Of a stretch of DNA of 64,000 nt, positions 62,319-64,000 are shown piece by piece. Made by a program: the position numbers and the translations under genes. Position 1 is the stretch's first letter. Every line of letters starts with the position of its first letter. The stretch is from Saprospiraceae bacterium. Lineage in GTDB: Bacteria; Bacteroidota; Bacteroidia; Chitinophagales; Saprospiraceae. The notes below the pieces were generated by a model, which saw nothing but the letters and a program-made list of their open reading frames with translations, ran no database searches and was not told the DNA's origin. The stretch is taken from the NCBI GenBank assembly GCA_958295895.1, contig CATQHI010000005.1, positions 72,501 through 136,500 of the forward strand. The letters are read 5' to 3'.

Positions 62319-62687
62319 ATGCAAGCACAACAACAGACTCGGTACAGTGATGCCGAGCTCACCGAATTCAAAGCCATCATCGATAACAAACTCGCCGAGG
62401 CCCGTCGGCAGTTGCAATTTTACCTTGACCAGATGAGCGAGCAGACCAACAGCGAGGACGGTAAGCCCCGTGGCCTGGACGACGGTACCACCACCATGGC
62501 CAACGAGGAGATCAACCGCCTGGCCGGCCGGCAGCAGCAGCTGATCCAGCACCTGGAGAACGCCCTGCTGCGCATTCAGAACAAGGTGTATGGCATCTGC
62601 CGGCAGACCGGCGAGCTCATCAGCGCCGAGCGCCTGCGCATCGTGCCCCACACCACCCTGAGCATCCACGCCAAGCAGAACCGCTAG
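62319..62687 (+). CDS. TraR/DksA-family transcription regulator
   Basis: 122 residues from ATG 62319. Long coiled-coil N-terminal half (ELTEFKAIIDNKLAEARRQLQFYLDQM) with acidic residues near the tip and a C-terminal globule GICRQTGELISAERLRIVPHTTLSI. Only one Cys of the usual four-Cys zinc finger is present, as in other Bacteroidota members I remember. Binds RNA polymerase through the secondary channel. Followed by a terminator. Confidence 0.88.
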   Translation: MQAQQQTRYSDAELTEFKAIIDNKLAEARRQLQFYLDQMSEQTNSEDGKPRGLDDGTTTMANEEINRLAGRQQQLIQHLENALLRIQNKVYGICRQTGELISAERLRIVPHTTLSIHAKQNR

Positions 62688-62724
62688 GCGGCCTTACGAT
62701 ACAAAGTCGATTACGTAAATTGCC

Positions 62725-62754
62725 AACCCTTCCGCCGCCGGCGGAGGGGTTGCT
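62725..62754 (+). terminator. Terminator hairpin after the TraR/DksA gene
   Basis: AACCCTTCCGCC - GCC - GGCGGAGGGGTT, then GCTTCGTT; strong stem, poor T-run. Confidence 0.75.
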
Positions 62755-62781
62755 TCGTTATAAGGCCTTAGTTCTCGCTCC

Positions 62782-63384
62782 ATGTCCCGTAAGGCCACCG
62801 TCGCACTTATCCTCCTCACCGTATTGCTGCTGGATCAAGCCCTTAAGGCATGGGTCAAAACGCACATGGTCTACGGCGAGGAGATCGGTATCCTGGGGGC
62901 CGATCGCGCACTGATCCACTTCGTAGAGAACAACGGCATGGCCTTCGGACTGAGCTTCGGCGGCCGCATCGGTAAGCTGGTGCTGAGTCTATTCCGCATC
63001 GGCGCGGTGGTCGTGCTTGCCGTCTACCTGGCGGAGCTACTCCGCCGCCGGGCCCGCCCGCTGCTCATCACGGCCTTCTCCTTCGTCACCGCCGGGGCGC
63101 TGGGCAATATCATCGATAGCGTCCTGTACGGGGTGCTCTTCTCCGCCTCGGACCCCGGCGGCGGTGTGGCGGAGTTTTTGCCGGCGGGCGGTGGCTACGA
63201 GAGCTTGTTCTTCGGCCGCGTGGTCGACATGTTCTACTTCCCCCTTTTCTACGGTGTCTACCCCGACTGGCTACCCGTGGTCGGCGGCACGCCCTACCTC
63301 TTCTTTCGCCCCATTTTCAACGTGGCTGACGTAGCCATTTCGGTGGGGGTGGTGTTGCTGTTAGTGTATTACTACCGGAAATAA
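62782..63384 (+). CDS. lspA: Lipoprotein signal peptidase (signal peptidase II)
   Basis: 200 residues, four membrane helices. Catalytic aspartates in GNIIDSVLYG and NVADVAIS. Also LDQALKAWV and FVENNGMAFGLSFGG typical of the family, and an insert (~122-165) before VVDMFYFPLF as in other Bacteroidota. Cleaves lipoprotein signals such as those of the SusD and FG-GAP proteins here. Confidence 0.95.
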   Translation: MSRKATVALILLTVLLLDQALKAWVKTHMVYGEEIGILGADRALIHFVENNGMAFGLSFGGRIGKLVLSLFRIGAVVVLAVYLAELLRRRARPLLITAFSFVTAGALGNIIDSVLYGVLFSASDPGGGVAEFLPAGGGYESLFFGRVVDMFYFPLFYGVYPDWLPVVGGTPYLFFRPIFNVADVAISVGVVLLLVYYYRK

Positions 63385-63394
63385 ATTCCCCGCT

Positions 63395-63838
63395 TTGCTC
63401 CGCCTCTCCTCTAACCTCACCCTCTTCCTCAAGCTCTTCCTGCCAGTATTCTGGACCACGGTGCTGATGGGTATCACCCTGGTGACCTGGTTTTCCCCCG
63501 AGCACTACTTCGGTGGGGTATCGCTGCCTTCCCTGCGGTGGGGGATGCTATTTGTGCTACTGACCTGGGTAGCGCTTTCCTACTTCGTACTCTGGCCCCT
63601 GAAGCGGGTAGAGACGGACGGTGAGTACGTCTTTGTGACCAACTACTTCAGGACCGCCCGCTACCACCTGGTGGAGGAGGTACGGGGCATCAGCGAGGGG
63701 CGGTTGTTGTTTGTGCCGGTGTGTATCCTGGAGCTCCGGGGTAAGGGGACCTTCGGTAAGCGCATCCGCTTCGTGGCCTCGCGCAAGCAGTTCGATACCT
63801 TCCGGGCGGAGTACGCGGGTGCGGTGGACTTTCAGTGA
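63395..63838 (+). CDS. Small membrane protein of unknown function
   Basis: 147 residues from a TTG start ten bases after lspA. Two membrane helices (LKLFLPVFWTTVLMGITLVTWF; WGMLFVLLTWVALSYFVLW) and a cytoplasmic beta-rich tail (GEYVFVTNYFRTARYHLVEEVRGISEG) that resembles bacterial PH-like domains. Probably co-transcribed with lspA. Confidence 0.72.
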   Translation: MLRLSSNLTLFLKLFLPVFWTTVLMGITLVTWFSPEHYFGGVSLPSLRWGMLFVLLTWVALSYFVLWPLKRVETDGEYVFVTNYFRTARYHLVEEVRGISEGRLLFVPVCILELRGKGTFGKRIRFVASRKQFDTFRAEYAGAVDFQ

Positions 63839-63848
63839 GGCAGCGGCC

Positions 63849-64000
63849 TTAGAGGCGGGTATTGATCACGTTGTTGTACAGGGAGCCGAAGGTGTAGCTG
63901 AAACCTACGCTGATATCGGCATTGTAGCTGGTGGCGAGCTGGGTGATACCAAGCAGGCGGTCCTGCTCCGAGATCTCGCGGGCGGGCAGGCTGATCTGGT
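63849..64000 (-). CDS. Outer-membrane beta-barrel protein, C-terminal end (cut by window edge)
   Basis: The last 50 codons are in the window. They read as two barrel strands (LLGITQLATSYNADISVGFSYTFGSLYNNVINTRL). The SYTFGS-YNNV-N-R ending is typical of a group of Bacteroidota outer-membrane proteins. Nothing more can be said without the upstream part. Confidence 0.7.
   Translation of the reverse strand, partial: QISLPAREISEQDRLLGITQLATSYNADISVGFSYTFGSLYNNVINTRL

Overview
The window reads as a chromosomal segment of a high-GC member of the Bacteroidota, most likely a marine Saprospiria/Lewinella-type bacterium. The evidence is two SusC/SusD pairs, two type IX secretion C-terminal sorting domains, a RodA, SecA, RNase Y and TraR/DksA set of Bacteroidota type, several exact TAnnTTTG promoter boxes (the -7 element of this phylum), and no visible Shine-Dalgarno sites. 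The genus is inferred, not proven. There are no tRNA genes, CRISPR arrays, transposases or phage genes.

Layout. 1-1721: 3' part of a 23S rRNA gene, spacer, 5S rRNA and terminator. 1751-4576: uvrA on the minus strand. 4800-6605: membrane acyltransferase. 6759-13074: a decayed stretch with three broken genes (ADP-ribosylglycohydrolase, alpha/beta hydrolase, BNR-like lipoprotein). Between them lie an intact carbonic anhydrase, an SDR oxidoreductase and a tandem array of three paralogous helical proteins of about 110 residues. 13075-13160: three consecutive hairpins of REP type. 13215-15044: two exported proteins of unknown role.

15097-33023 looks like one catabolic locus: sugar epimerase, enolase-superfamily dehydratase, VOC protein, 2-hydroxyacid dehydrogenase, SusC/SusD, an FG-GAP/ASPIC lipoprotein, a second inverted SusD/SusC pair, and a second enolase-superfamily enzyme with a Tat-like signal. 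It has importers and acid-sugar enzymes but no glycoside hydrolase, so a small acidic sugar or sugar-acid oligomer is the likely substrate (inference). A large exported BNR-repeat protein follows (33083-36316).

36438-64000 is mostly housekeeping: pdhA, a TPR membrane protein, pheT, a coiled-coil protein plus zapA, rny, an exported metalloprotease, secA, deoC, a SPOR-like protein, rodA, a large outer-membrane protein with a coiled-coil middle, an ECF sigma/anti-sigma-like/DUF4097 operon, sucB, a spermidine-synthase-like protein, a zinc-ribbon protein, an SRPBCC protein, a TraR/DksA protein, lspA, and the end of another outer-membrane protein.

The most unusual feature is a dispersed 18-bp GC-rich element, consensus GCACCYGCGGCCCCGCCC, present about 15 times in both orientations and both inside and between genes. 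Several exact 18-mers recur. Four intergenic copies lie in sense orientation just upstream of start codons.
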